Part shown: positions 13,995 to 23,379 of the stretch, in pieces
How positions within the stretch are numbered: the first letter of the stretch is position 1
How the letters are laid out: every line of letters begins with the position of its first letter
Assembly: GCA_030536255.1 (NCBI GenBank)
Contig: JAUNQI010000012.1
Coordinates: 1 to 64,000, forward strand
From: Eubacteriales bacterium
GTDB taxonomy: Bacteria > Bacillota > Clostridia > Oscillospirales > Oscillospiraceae
Direction: 5' to 3'
DNA: 64,000 nucleotides
Made by a program: the position numbers and the translations under genes
Notes under the pieces: generated by a model
The model's input: the letters and a program-made list of their open reading frames with translations, nothing else
What the model was told of the DNA's origin: nothing
Database searches by the model: none

Positions 13995-15376
13995 TCTATA
14001 TTTACCTCACTCATTGCGGCAACCAGCCATCTTCCGCCTTCAAACGCCAGCACGAGGTCAAAAAGACCTCCCGAACTGTAAGAATACTGGTCTACCCATG
14101 AAGTTGCCGTAAGATCCGCAGAATAGGACGCCGTGCAATAATAGCATTTGTCGTTTACCTTTGAGAAATTATCAAATTCCAGCTCCCGGATATTCAGTTC
14201 TGTTTTTGAGGCCCACAGCATTGCCTCATAGGAATTGACAATATATCCGTGAAGCTCTGTTCCGAAGACCATGCTGTTAATCAGATTATAATATCTGTCT
14301 CCTCCGGAGCCATTCGATGAGTACTCCAGATATGCTCTGAAAAATGAATCCGCTGCCGCTTTTACCTCATCAGGAACCGGCTCATTTTCATGATAAAATC
14401 TGTAATAATTTCCCACGGCTTTCACCGGAGTAAGCTCACACCCCGAAGCGTCCCAGGCTGTTATCTCCGGAACTTCATATAATCCGTCTAATTGATATAC
14501 CGACATCTTCCAGTGCTGATCACCGATATACTTGTCCAGACCGCTGAATACCCCGTCATCACAGTTCACTATATAATCAGTATTGAGTTCAATTCCCCCG
14601 ACGATGACTGAGAGATCATCGGGAGCTTCGATCCGGACTGAAGTTTTCTCCGGGATTATCTCAGCCAAAAGCTCATCAACCGAAACGCTCTGGGGAGTTA
14701 TTGCCATCCCATTCTGATCCTTAACAGATATTTCTCCATAAAGAGGAGCGACCGAATAGGTAACGAGTTTCGGTACTTTATCAAAAGAAGCTTCAAGCTC
14801 CGTCATCTCGGGGAATATCTGGTCCGCATCGGTAATAAAGCTTTCCGTAAGGAGCTTTCCGTTGAGATATACCGGAAGATTCTCCGGAGCTTTTACCCGG
14901 AGAGTCACGCTGTCAAGAGAATCCAATACCTCTGAAGTAATTTTTCCAAGCTTCCATGTATGCCTGCCGAAGCCAAGCTCAGAAGTATCATCTGCTTCCA
15001 CCTCGACTCTGCAAAGGTTGAATCCTCCTGCTCTTATGAAAAATACGGCCTCATTCTCTGAGCGCTGGCTTTTATCTTCATAATAAGTCAGTTTTTTATC
15101 TGATAGATTTTCCTCACAGTAATCACGGAAAAGGGTACGAATATCCTCAAAAGGATAATTGTTTACGTCAAGAGACTCTGCCAAAAGCTCCGTCAGCTCC
15201 CGGAACTCCCGTCCGGTAAGCTCTTCCGCTACAGACTCGGGCCGGGAAATTTCATAAACTCCAAGATACCGATACAGCATAACACAGGATGCTGTTCCGA
15301 GAAGAAGCAGCAACATGATCCATACCAGAAGGACTCCGGTCCATGTCTTCTTTTTTCTATTCTCAGTTCCGCTCAA
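13991..15376 (-). CDS. Membrane-anchored extracellular protein sharing a domain with the upstream glycosidase
   Basis: The 461-residue protein has one N-terminal membrane helix (about 12-35, WTGVLLVWIMLLLLLGTASC) and a large outside region. Residues about 345-461 align by eye with residues about 30-160 of the 16449-17648 protein, through shared EAM, ATxW-DxYS and FExxxxW elements. The fold could be NTF2-like, a common ligand-binding shape, but this is a guess. The middle contains repeats of short beta-hairpin type (VRIEAPDDLSVIVGG, LRVKAPENLPVYLNG) resembling PEGA-like or TcaA-like domains. It overlaps both neighbours by 4 bp, so it is tightly coupled in the operon. Confidence 0.7.
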   Translation of the reverse strand: MSGTENRKKKTWTGVLLVWIMLLLLLGTASCVMLYRYLGVYEISRPESVAEELTGREFRELTELLAESLDVNNYPFEDIRTLFRDYCEENLSDKKLTYYEDKSQRSENEAVFFIRAGGFNLCRVEVEADDTSELGFGRHTWKLGKITSEVLDSLDSVTLRVKAPENLPVYLNGKLLTESFITDADQIFPEMTELEASFDKVPKLVTYSVAPLYGEISVKDQNGMAITPQSVSVDELLAEIIPEKTSVRIEAPDDLSVIVGGIELNTDYIVNCDDGVFSGLDKYIGDQHWKMSVYQLDGLYEVPEITAWDASGCELTPVKAVGNYYRFYHENEPVPDEVKAAADSFFRAYLEYSSNGSGGDRYYNLINSMVFGTELHGYIVNSYEAMLWASKTELNIRELEFDNFSKVNDKCYYCTASYSADLTATSWVDQYSYSSGGLFDLVLAFEGGRWLVAAMSEVNIE

Positions 15377-16428
15377 AGCTGATCATCTCCCAGCACGATA
15401 AATGCAGTGGGTATTCTTCTAGGACCGGTAACAGACGCGCAATTATTGATGATTTCATCTTCGTATACCATCACAGAGGAGGAACCTCCGTCAAGATTTC
15501 CGGCATTGACTGCTCCGTATTCCAACATAATGCTGCACACATCCTCAATCGTCGCTCCAAGGGTACTGATACTGCGTCCATCCAAGACAAGCAGAATCAA
15601 AGCCCCGTCGGACCTCTGGCCAATTGCGGTCCTCGGATTCACGCCGCTACCGAAGTTCTGCGTCTGTACCTCTCCGTTAATAATCAGGGAAGAGGCCAGT
15701 CCGTCATGGGTAACAAAGCTTACAGCCCAGATAATATTCCTGTCCAGCGCATCTTTCCCACTCATCGTGCCGACATGAAGGATCCCTTCGCTATCGATTC
15801 CGATCAGGTTATAGGAAGCGGATTCGTTTCCCCAAACGATATCCCCTTCATATATCACCAGACCCTGCGGGGTTCCTCCATCTCCGCTACCGCCTTCGTC
15901 ATTAAATCCTCCGGCATTGATTCCCGCAATTCCGTTATACTTTTTTACGATTTCCGTCAGCTGTAAGCCGGGTTCTGAAGCAAACGTTCCGGATATTCCG
16001 AGCATGACCTGTTTCGGATCATGAACGATCAGTAGCTTCCCTTTCACGGAGCCTTCTGCGATATCGATCAGTTCAACAGGCTGATTCTCTCCTTCCTGCG
16101 GTATTTCCGCATCAGAAGAAGCGATCCTGATCAGAGAAGTATTCACAGCCTGCGTATCGGTATTTTCCGTATTCAGACTTTTATACTGTTCCAGTTCCTC
16201 CTCAGAAAGGAAAATCCCGGAGATCCACTGAATTGCGCTTGTTTCCCGAACGCTCTGGCAGAACTTTGCTGTCGCAGTTTTTGACGGGCCCTTTTCCATA
16301 ACCCAGATAATGCCCAAGAGCGTAAGCACAATACAGATAATTGTTGAAAAAAAGAATGCCAGAAAAATCTTAAACGGATTTGTCCTCTTATTCACTTTGT
16401 TTAAGCTGCCTTTCATATCATCCGTCAT
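15373..16428 (-). CDS. Membrane-anchored phosphodiester glycosidase (NAGPA domain) A
   Basis: The 351-residue protein has a cytoplasmic Lys-rich start, one membrane helix (about 19-45) and a C-terminal NAGPA-type domain from about residue 125: GIAGINAGGFND, GLVIYEGDIVWG, NPRTAIGQRSDG, and NLDGGSSSVM. The family includes the mannose-6-phosphate uncovering enzyme. Bacterial members are thought to remove GlcNAc or other sugars from phosphodiester-linked glycans such as wall teichoic acid. The domain is strongly similar to that at 16449-17648, so the two arose by duplication. It overlaps the next gene by 4 bp. Confidence 0.85.
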   Translation of the reverse strand: MTDDMKGSLNKVNKRTNPFKIFLAFFFSTIICIVLTLLGIIWVMEKGPSKTATAKFCQSVRETSAIQWISGIFLSEEELEQYKSLNTENTDTQAVNTSLIRIASSDAEIPQEGENQPVELIDIAEGSVKGKLLIVHDPKQVMLGISGTFASEPGLQLTEIVKKYNGIAGINAGGFNDEGGSGDGGTPQGLVIYEGDIVWGNESASYNLIGIDSEGILHVGTMSGKDALDRNIIWAVSFVTHDGLASSLIINGEVQTQNFGSGVNPRTAIGQRSDGALILLVLDGRSISTLGATIEDVCSIMLEYGAVNAGNLDGGSSSVMVYEDEIINNCASVTGPRRIPTAFIVLGDDQL

Positions 16429-16448
16429 ACCATCTGTATTGAAATCTA

Positions 16449-17648
16449 TTATTTAATGATAAATCCTGTCGGAATCCGGCGTGTTCCCGTAGCGGATGAC
16501 GGATCACTGACTATTTCTCCGTTATAAATCATTTCAGAAGAAGAACCGCCGTCAAGATTTCCTACATTGACCGCCCCATATTCTTTCATTACATTTACAA
16601 CATCTTCAACAGATGCGCCGAGCGTATTGACGCTTCTGCCGTCAAGGACCAATAGTAATAATGCTCTGTCTTCTCTCTGCGCGATAGCTGTCCTCGGATT
16701 CGTTCCGCTGACCAAATTCTGCGTCTGGATCTCTCCGTTTATCATCAGAGCTCCGGATGCGCCGGTATGCATGGTAAATGATACACCCCATTGAATTCCG
16801 CGCGAAACTGCCTCTTCTCCGGTCATATCTCCGACATGAAGTAATCCATCGGGGTCCAATCCTATTACCGTATATTTCCCGGCAGGAAGCCCGTAGACGA
16901 TATTCCCATCAGAAATAACAAGCCCCTGTGGAATTCCTCCGTTCCCATGACCGTTGTCATCATTAAATCCTCCGGCATTGGTCCCGGCGATCCCTCCATA
17001 TTTTTCGACCATATCCGTTAGCTGAAGGCCCTCCTGAAATCCGATGTTATCCATCGTTCCCAGAAAAACTCTTTTGGGATCTTTAACAATAAGAAGATTT
17101 CCCCGGACATTGTTTTCCGCAATCTCGATTATCTGAAGGTCCCGATCTTCCAGGTCTTCCGGCCGTATCTGTCCATTTGGAGACACATCCTCCATTTCTG
17201 CAGCACGCCATATTCCTGAAACTTTTTCAAATGTAATCCGGTATTCTTTATTCAGACGAAAACTGTATTCATCATACCATCGTTTTGCGGTACATTCTCC
17301 TTCAACTCGGACATTGCAGGTAAAGCAGCCGTCAGAAACGATCTCAGGGGAGACAAACTGAAGGTCATTATAAGTGATCTCCGTTCTGGAACAGAAAACC
17401 ATAGCCTCTTTGGACTGCAGGATATAATTATATAATCTGCTCCCCTGAACAGTCTTATTCAAAACCATCCACATGGCCCCTTCTGAACCAGAAACTGCAT
17501 AATTCATATACAGCTGATAGTACTCTGCTGTCAATTCTTGCATTTCATCAGGCAAAAGTTCGCCATCCGCCTGACATGCTGGGGATAAAAGTGCAAAAAT
17601 CATGGCAGCAATACAAAGAATATTCATAAGTTTCTCTGTTTTTCTCAT
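16449..17648 (-). CDS. Secreted phosphodiester glycosidase (NAGPA domain) B with an N-terminal partner domain
   Basis: The 399-residue protein starts with a signal peptide (MRKTEKLMNILCIAAMIFALLS). Residues about 30-160 are a domain shared with the C-terminus of the 13991-15376 protein. Residues about 170-399 are a NAGPA domain (GIAGTNAGGFNDD, NPRTAIAQRED, NLDGGSSSEM). The same two domains therefore occur fused here and on separate proteins downstream, which suggests they interact. It is the first gene of the operon. The role is probably removal of sugar phosphodiesters from a surface polymer. Confidence 0.85.
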   Translation of the reverse strand: MRKTEKLMNILCIAAMIFALLSPACQADGELLPDEMQELTAEYYQLYMNYAVSGSEGAMWMVLNKTVQGSRLYNYILQSKEAMVFCSRTEITYNDLQFVSPEIVSDGCFTCNVRVEGECTAKRWYDEYSFRLNKEYRITFEKVSGIWRAAEMEDVSPNGQIRPEDLEDRDLQIIEIAENNVRGNLLIVKDPKRVFLGTMDNIGFQEGLQLTDMVEKYGGIAGTNAGGFNDDNGHGNGGIPQGLVISDGNIVYGLPAGKYTVIGLDPDGLLHVGDMTGEEAVSRGIQWGVSFTMHTGASGALMINGEIQTQNLVSGTNPRTAIAQREDRALLLLVLDGRSVNTLGASVEDVVNVMKEYGAVNVGNLDGGSSSEMIYNGEIVSDPSSATGTRRIPTGFIIK

Positions 17649-17819
17649 CTGAGGCTTCCACCTTTATACAATTTACAATAAGTGATACTATCATCATTCT
17701 ATTTCAGTGTCAATCTCACAGAACGCTGATATTATTAAGTTCCCTGTAATAACTGTACCTTGATAATCACAACCTGTTATGATAATATTTTCATAATCAA
17801 AATACAGGAGCGGCAAACT

Positions 17820-18737
17820 ATGAAAAGGAATCACAGTAAAGCTTTTTCCGGTTATATTACCGGCTTTATGATATTCATCTGCATATTTCTCATAAGCTTC
17901 TCCATTCCGTCATTCGGCATTTCCGACGGCTTCAAATTTGAAGATAAAATGACAGAAGAAACCGTTATTACAGAGAATTCTTATTCCAGTAAAGATATCT
18001 CTGTAACCGTAACCCGGTACAGCACGGAGGAAGGAGTCCTCGACACTCCATATGCTGTTGCGGATATTTATATCCGGGATCCGCGCTGCATGCAGTCCTA
18101 TTTTGCAGGATTCAGCTATGAACGCGGATTTTACTGCGCAAGTCCTATGGAGATCCTTGCGCCTGAAGCTGGGGCAATTCTCGCGATTAACGGAGATTAT
18201 TATACATCAAATCAGGATTCGTTTGTTGTAAGGAACGGTGTTCTTTACAGAGAGCCGCAGCTGGACTACGATGCGCTTGCCTTGTACGAAGACGGCACAA
18301 TGAAAGTCTACAGCCCTTCCGAACTGATAACTGATGAGCAGGTAAAAGCCGCCGCTGAAAATGCTTGGCAGATCTGGTCATTCGGTCCGTCTCTTCTCGA
18401 TGACAGCGGAAAAGCGCTGAAAGATTTCAACTCATCCATCATCGGTATTTCCAATAAGCATCCGCGTACCGCCATCGGTTATTATGAACCAGGTCACTAT
18501 TGCTTCGTTATAATAGAGGGAAGGGTAAACGGAACTCCCGGAGCAACGTTTGAAGAAATGTCTTTTCTTTTTGAATCGCTCGGCTGCACCATCGCATATA
18601 ATCTTGACGGCGGTGCTTCTAGCTCTATGTTTTTTAACAATTCCAGAATTCTTGACCAGTCTCCGGAAGAACGATGCATTCCGGATATTATTCTCATTAC
18701 GGAATATGAAGGATCCTTCGCTCAGAAAAACAGCTGA
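17820..18737 (+). CDS. Secreted or anchored phosphodiester glycosidase (NAGPA domain) C
   Basis: ATG 17820 has AGGAG 8 nt upstream and is chosen over the in-frame start at 17760. The 305-residue product has an N-terminal membrane segment or signal (about 14-34, ITGFMIFICIFLISF) and a NAGPA-type domain with AINGDYY, HPRTAIGYYEPG and NLDGGASSSM. It is clearly more divergent than copies A and B. It is divergently transcribed from them, giving three family members in 3.4 kb. Confidence 0.85.
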   Translation: MKRNHSKAFSGYITGFMIFICIFLISFSIPSFGISDGFKFEDKMTEETVITENSYSSKDISVTVTRYSTEEGVLDTPYAVADIYIRDPRCMQSYFAGFSYERGFYCASPMEILAPEAGAILAINGDYYTSNQDSFVVRNGVLYREPQLDYDALALYEDGTMKVYSPSELITDEQVKAAAENAWQIWSFGPSLLDDSGKALKDFNSSIIGISNKHPRTAIGYYEPGHYCFVIIEGRVNGTPGATFEEMSFLFESLGCTIAYNLDGGASSSMFFNNSRILDQSPEERCIPDIILITEYEGSFAQKNS

Positions 18738-18759
18738 CCGGGATGCAGTATAAATTCTT

Positions 18760-19002
18760 TTATTCCAGTTCCCTGTACATAGCGGATGCTTCCGCTTTTG
18801 AAACATTATCTTCCGTGGAAAGCACTTCAACCCTCAGGATTCTTCTTCCCAGATTCAATTGAATGATATCTCCTGTTTTTACCTGATATCCTGCTTTTTG
18901 CTCCCGTCCGTTTACCATGATGCACTCTGCATCACAGGCCTCATTCGCTATCGTGCGGCGCTTGATCAGTCTGGATACCTTTAAATATTTATCAAGTCTC
19001 AT
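18760..19002 (-). CDS. rqcP: S4-domain RNA-binding protein, RqcP-like
   Basis: The 80-residue protein is a single S4 domain: MRLDKYLKVSRLIKRRTIANE, then IMVNGREQKAGYQVKTGDII. It matches RqcP (YlmH/YabO/Hsp15 group), which binds stalled 50S subunits and helps RqcH extend poly-alanine tails in ribosome quality control. It is small like RqcP, not like the longer YlmH. The hup gene is directly upstream on the same strand, an arrangement common in Firmicutes. Confidence 0.9.
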   Translation of the reverse strand: MRLDKYLKVSRLIKRRTIANEACDAECIMVNGREQKAGYQVKTGDIIQLNLGRRILRVEVLSTEDNVSKAEASAMYRELE

Positions 19003-19026
19003 CCTCTGCTCCTTATTTTCTGAAAT

Positions 19027-19059
19027 AAAAGACAGCCGAAATAAATCCGGCTGTCTTTT
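19027..19059 (-). terminator. Bidirectional stem-loop between hup and rqcP
   Basis: Stem GACAGCCG/CGGCTGTC with a 9-nt loop, A tract before and T tract after, on both strands. It probably reduces hup read-through into rqcP. Confidence 0.8.
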
Positions 19060-19074
19060 ATTATTTGTTTTAAA

Positions 19075-19347
19075 TTACTTAATAGCATCCTTAAGAGCTT
19101 TGCCAGCTTTGAATACGGGGAGAACAGAAGCAGCGATCTGAATGGGCTTCATGGTTCTGGGATCATGGCCGGTATATGCTGCGCGCTTTTTGGTTTCAAA
19201 AGTACCAAAGCCAACGAGCTGTACCTTATCGCCATTCTTGAGAGCTTCTGCAACAGACTCAACAACAGCCTTGATTGCCTTTTCGCTGTCCTTCTTGGAA
19301 AGGCCGGTCTTCTCTGCTACTGCAGCTGCAAGTTCAACTTTATTCAT
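19075..19347 (-). CDS. hup: HU-family histone-like DNA-binding protein
   Basis: The 90-residue length, MNKVELAAAVAEKTGLSKKD start, GFGTFETKKRAAYTGHDPRT arm and VLPVFKAGKALKDAI end are all diagnostic of HU. HU bends and compacts DNA as a homodimer. The ribosome site AGGAGG lies 8 nt upstream. It is followed by rqcP. Confidence 0.96.
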   Translation of the reverse strand: MNKVELAAAVAEKTGLSKKDSEKAIKAVVESVAEALKNGDKVQLVGFGTFETKKRAAYTGHDPRTMKPIQIAASVLPVFKAGKALKDAIK

Positions 19348-19500
19348 TATTAATTCCTCCTGAATTATTTGCGGCAGATACCGCTATCATTTTTAATCTG
19401 TATCTTTTTTCAAAGACTATGGTATCCTACCACAAATGTTCATGCGAATCAAGGGAAAAATGGTCTGTCAAAGCATTTTTCTTCATTTTTTTATTATATT

Positions 19501-21150
19501 TTAATGCATATGAAGCAGTTTACCGACCTTTTCTCCGCCTGGAATCAGCTTCATGTCATCGTTGGTTATCGTCCGAGAGATAATAATCGCCGCAAGATAT
19601 GCTGCAACCGCAAGAAGTACTGCCACACACATACATACCAGCATCGCAATTTTTGACTCTGTTCCCAGAAGTTTTCCCATAATCTGATAACCGCCGAAGG
19701 CAAAGAGACCCATAATCAGACTACAAAGCATGGGCTTTCCCATAACATTCTTCAGGCTCGGAGACATATGGAGCGAGCGTCGGATAAAGATATAATCCAT
19801 TACTCCCATCCAGAGGTATCCGATCAGCGTTCCGATCGGAGCCCCGTAAATATTGATATCCGGATTTGCAATAATAATATAATTTATCACTATTTTTACT
19901 ATAGACCCGCTGACCATGGCATACATCGGAAGACGTTCTTTTCCCGATGCCTGAAGGATCGCATTTTCCATCAGAACGATGCATACAAAAAAGGATGCAA
20001 TTCCCATAATGCACAGAAGCCCCGGTCCGGCCTCATTGCTGTTCGGGTAAAGAACATTAACGATGGGAAAAGCCAGAACCGCAAGGCCCACTCCCATAGG
20101 CATTGAAATAACCGATGCGATCCTCATGGCATCTTCTGAGTTTTTCGATGCCTCTTCCCTGTTTCCCTTTGCAATCGCTGCTGCTACAGCGGGCACAATA
20201 GAAATCGTCAAGGGAGTCATAAACGCTGCAGGAAGATTAAATAACGTCTGAACTTTTGCATATATTCCATACAGGACACCGGAATAGTATTCGGAAAAAC
20301 CGGCTGCCTCGAGTCTGCTCTGGCAGATTCCGGGATCAAGCGACGTCAGGATCGCCATAATGCTCGCACCGAGAGAAATAGGAATTCCGATTTTAAGAAT
20401 ATTCTTTACAATATCTGCCGTGGAATCAACCAGTTCATCATCGTCCGGAACATCCTCCGGTGCATGAACACCTGCAGTGTAGGCGGAGGACAGCCGGGAA
20501 TAATTCCTCCTTCTGTATATCACCATGTAGCACAGGGACACAACAGAACCAATTGAAACGCCAAGAATAGCTCCGGCAGATGCTTCCGGGAGGCCTTTTC
20601 CAAGCTTAACCAGTATTCCTGCGATAATCAGGCCCGAAATAACCTTAAACAGGACCTCAAGGACCTCGTCAACTGTTGTCGGGATCATGTTTCCGTTTCC
20701 CTGACAATAACCTCTGAAAGCGGAAACGAGACAGACAAGAAGGATTGCAGGAGACATTGCTCTGACGCTCAGTGCTGCTTCCGGTTTGTACAGATAGTGA
20801 CTGGCAAGGAATTCATTTCCGAAAAACATGATTGCAGAAAACACCAGACCGATAACTGCAAACGTTCCTAAAGCAGCCTTGAAAGTTTTCTCTTCCTGTT
20901 TAACCCTTCCGTTTGCATCCGCCTCAGCAATCAGCCGCGACAGTGCAACCGGCATACCGGAAGTTGAAAGAGTAAAAAAGATATTATAAACCGTATACGT
21001 TGCTATAAAGATTCCGTATCCGTAGTCACCAAGGATCGATCCGAGCGGTATTTTATAAATAGCTCCAAGGATCTTCATGATTACTACACCAACAGTAAGG
21101 ATTGCAGCACCGTGAATAAAATTCTGTTTTTGTACGGGTTTCTGTTTCAT
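19501..21150 (-). CDS. SpoVB/MurJ-like lipid flippase (MOP superfamily)
   Basis: The 549-residue protein has about 14 predicted membrane helices. It begins with the polysaccharide-exporter motif FIHGAAILTVGVVIMKILGAIYKIPLG and contains SGMPVALSRLIAEA, typical of SpoVB/YtgP proteins. Such proteins flip lipid-linked wall or polysaccharide precursors. The gene starts 12 bp downstream of the NHLM exporter ATPase, so it could be co-transcribed with that system. It could be SpoVB, YtgP or an O-antigen flippase. Confidence 0.85.
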   Translation of the reverse strand: MKQKPVQKQNFIHGAAILTVGVVIMKILGAIYKIPLGSILGDYGYGIFIATYTVYNIFFTLSTSGMPVALSRLIAEADANGRVKQEEKTFKAALGTFAVIGLVFSAIMFFGNEFLASHYLYKPEAALSVRAMSPAILLVCLVSAFRGYCQGNGNMIPTTVDEVLEVLFKVISGLIIAGILVKLGKGLPEASAGAILGVSIGSVVSLCYMVIYRRRNYSRLSSAYTAGVHAPEDVPDDDELVDSTADIVKNILKIGIPISLGASIMAILTSLDPGICQSRLEAAGFSEYYSGVLYGIYAKVQTLFNLPAAFMTPLTISIVPAVAAAIAKGNREEASKNSEDAMRIASVISMPMGVGLAVLAFPIVNVLYPNSNEAGPGLLCIMGIASFFVCIVLMENAILQASGKERLPMYAMVSGSIVKIVINYIIIANPDINIYGAPIGTLIGYLWMGVMDYIFIRRSLHMSPSLKNVMGKPMLCSLIMGLFAFGGYQIMGKLLGTESKIAMLVCMCVAVLLAVAAYLAAIIISRTITNDDMKLIPGGEKVGKLLHMH

Positions 21151-21162
21151 TATGCTCTTTTG

Positions 21163-23364
21163 TTACTCCGTTTTTTCTTCAGAAATATTCACTCTCTGGC
21201 GTTCGACCAGCTCAGCAAAGAATCCGCCCTTTGCTATCAGCTCGTCATAAGTCCCGTCTTCAATGATATGGCCGCCGTCAAGGCAGATAATTCTGTCGCA
21301 GTTTCTGATTGTGGAAAGTCTGTGGGCGATCACGATCCTTGTGCATTTCAGCGAATCAAGGGATTCTGAAACCTTTTTCTGTGTAATGTTGTCAAGAGCT
21401 GAAGTTGCTTCATCAAACATAAGGATCTTCGGCTTCGGAGCGATAGCCCGGGCGATCATAAGTCTCTGGCGCTGTCCTCCGGATATACCTCCGGAGCCTT
21501 CCGAAACGAGAGTATTCATTCCCATCGGCATACGGCGGATATCGTCCGCTACTCCGGCCATTTCCGCAGCTTCCCAGGCATCATCAACCGTAAGCCACGG
21601 TGCAGAAATCGTAATATTGGAATAAAGATCTCCCTGAAAGAGCTTTCCGTCCTGCATAACCACACCGATCTTGCGTCGGAGAGATTTCAGGTCAATGGAG
21701 TTAATATCCTTTCCGTCATAGAATATTGCACCTTTCTGGGGTTTTTCAAATCCAAGCAAAAGCCTCAGAAGTGTTGATTTCCCGCATCCGGTTTTACCGA
21801 CTATGGCTACATACTGGCCGGGGCGGATCTTAAAAGACATATCATCCACAACATTCGGCATGGAGTCGTCATATCTGAAACTGACATTATTGATCTCAAT
21901 TCCGCCGGAAAGCTTGGAAATAACTTCCTTCCCCTCAGAAATTTCGGGTTCTGCATCAAGGATCGGCTTTGCCATTTCGAGACTGGGCCTGATTGCCGCA
22001 ACATTCGAAGCTATTCCGACGAGACCGGTAAATGCGGCGCTAATAATTCCAAAAGCCGACATAAAGGCATAATAATCCGAAAGCGATATCCCCGATATTG
22101 CCGCTTCGTAATACAGTACGATCGTACCGATCAGAGAAATCGCCATTGAGATCACTGAATCGATCTTCATGAAAAACGGCGGATTATATTTCAGCCGCGC
22201 GCCTTTGGAAAACGTATCCGCCCACCGTGCAAACGCCCGTTTTTCTGCGCCGGAAAGCTTAATCTTCTGAACACCACTGATCAGTGCATAGCTCATACCG
22301 GATTCCTTGGCAGAAACGTCCATCTCTCTGCGCAGAAGATTCATTTTTATAAAGGTCGCGCACATTGAAAACAGCGTTGTACACAAAATGATCACTACAG
22401 CGGGAACAACAAGCGAAGGCGCGTATTTAAAGAGCAGCGTAATATTAACCAGAGAAAAGACTGACGTCAGTCCTGCGGAGATCATCGACGAAACGATCGT
22501 CTCGCACAAAGACCCGATATAGCTTATTCTCGATGACAGGTTACCGGATGAATAGTTTTTGAAAAAGGATGCCGGCAGGCTGAGAACCCTCATCATGGTC
22601 GCAGCTTCCACTGATATATTCAGTTTCGTACTGATTCTTGCTTCTATCAGCGTTCTTACCGCTCCAAAAATAAGCTGAGATACCGTAACACAGATCAGAA
22701 ACACAGAAGTTCCGGTAAGCAGCTTTATGCTGCCGGAGGTTAACACGGAAGAAAACAAAACGCTGTTCAGCTTCGGGATAAGCATTCCGACGAGAGTTAC
22801 GATCAGAACGGACAGCGCATACAGCACAATATCCGAAACAGACAACATACTCATCATATACGTAATGAGATCCGGAATACCGATTTTTCTCATCGGGAAC
22901 GGTTTATAGAAAGCGAGAGCGTCTTTTTCAAAAAGACCTTCATTTTTTCTGTTTATTCTGACGCGTTTCCCGGTTTCAACATCCAGATAACTGTACCCGA
23001 CAAGTCCTGTAGGGATCAGCGCAACGATGCTGCCGTCTTCTTTCTTCTGAGCAAGAAGTGCCCCGACAGCATCCCTGTACCAGCCCTTATCAAGCTCAAC
23101 CGATCTGCGCATAATGCCGTATGGTCTGAGGAGATATTCCAGCTGGTCATTTACATCGTTCAACCCGGAAGGAATATCCCGTGTTTTTACGTGATAGAAC
23201 TTCAGTATTTCGTCAATGGAGTCCTTGATTTTAATGCTGTTATCACTGAGCTTCAGCGAAGCTTTATTTCCGATCACCACACTGATCATCTGAATAAAGG
23301 AATCGGAAAAGACCTCATCGTCAAGGCGTTTACGCTCTTTTATTTGTTCATCAAACCAACCCAT
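21163..23364 (-). CDS. NHLM-type bacteriocin ABC transporter, ATP-binding subunit without peptidase
   Basis: The 733-residue protein has a soluble N-terminal region (about 1-155), a six-helix membrane domain (about 170-470) and an ABC domain with Walker A GKTGCGKST, SGGQRQRL signature and FDEATSALD. The long N-terminal cytoplasmic segment is characteristic of the NHLM bacteriocin ATPase family (TIGR03797). It pairs with the C39-peptidase transporter upstream and an HlyD-like protein. These systems export peptides with nitrile-hydratase-like or Nif11-like leaders. Confidence 0.88.
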   Translation of the reverse strand: MGWFDEQIKERKRLDDEVFSDSFIQMISVVIGNKASLKLSDNSIKIKDSIDEILKFYHVKTRDIPSGLNDVNDQLEYLLRPYGIMRRSVELDKGWYRDAVGALLAQKKEDGSIVALIPTGLVGYSYLDVETGKRVRINRKNEGLFEKDALAFYKPFPMRKIGIPDLITYMMSMLSVSDIVLYALSVLIVTLVGMLIPKLNSVLFSSVLTSGSIKLLTGTSVFLICVTVSQLIFGAVRTLIEARISTKLNISVEAATMMRVLSLPASFFKNYSSGNLSSRISYIGSLCETIVSSMISAGLTSVFSLVNITLLFKYAPSLVVPAVVIILCTTLFSMCATFIKMNLLRREMDVSAKESGMSYALISGVQKIKLSGAEKRAFARWADTFSKGARLKYNPPFFMKIDSVISMAISLIGTIVLYYEAAISGISLSDYYAFMSAFGIISAAFTGLVGIASNVAAIRPSLEMAKPILDAEPEISEGKEVISKLSGGIEINNVSFRYDDSMPNVVDDMSFKIRPGQYVAIVGKTGCGKSTLLRLLLGFEKPQKGAIFYDGKDINSIDLKSLRRKIGVVMQDGKLFQGDLYSNITISAPWLTVDDAWEAAEMAGVADDIRRMPMGMNTLVSEGSGGISGGQRQRLMIARAIAPKPKILMFDEATSALDNITQKKVSESLDSLKCTRIVIAHRLSTIRNCDRIICLDGGHIIEDGTYDELIAKGGFFAELVERQRVNISEEKTE

Positions 23365-23379
23365 GAAGTCACCTCCTCC

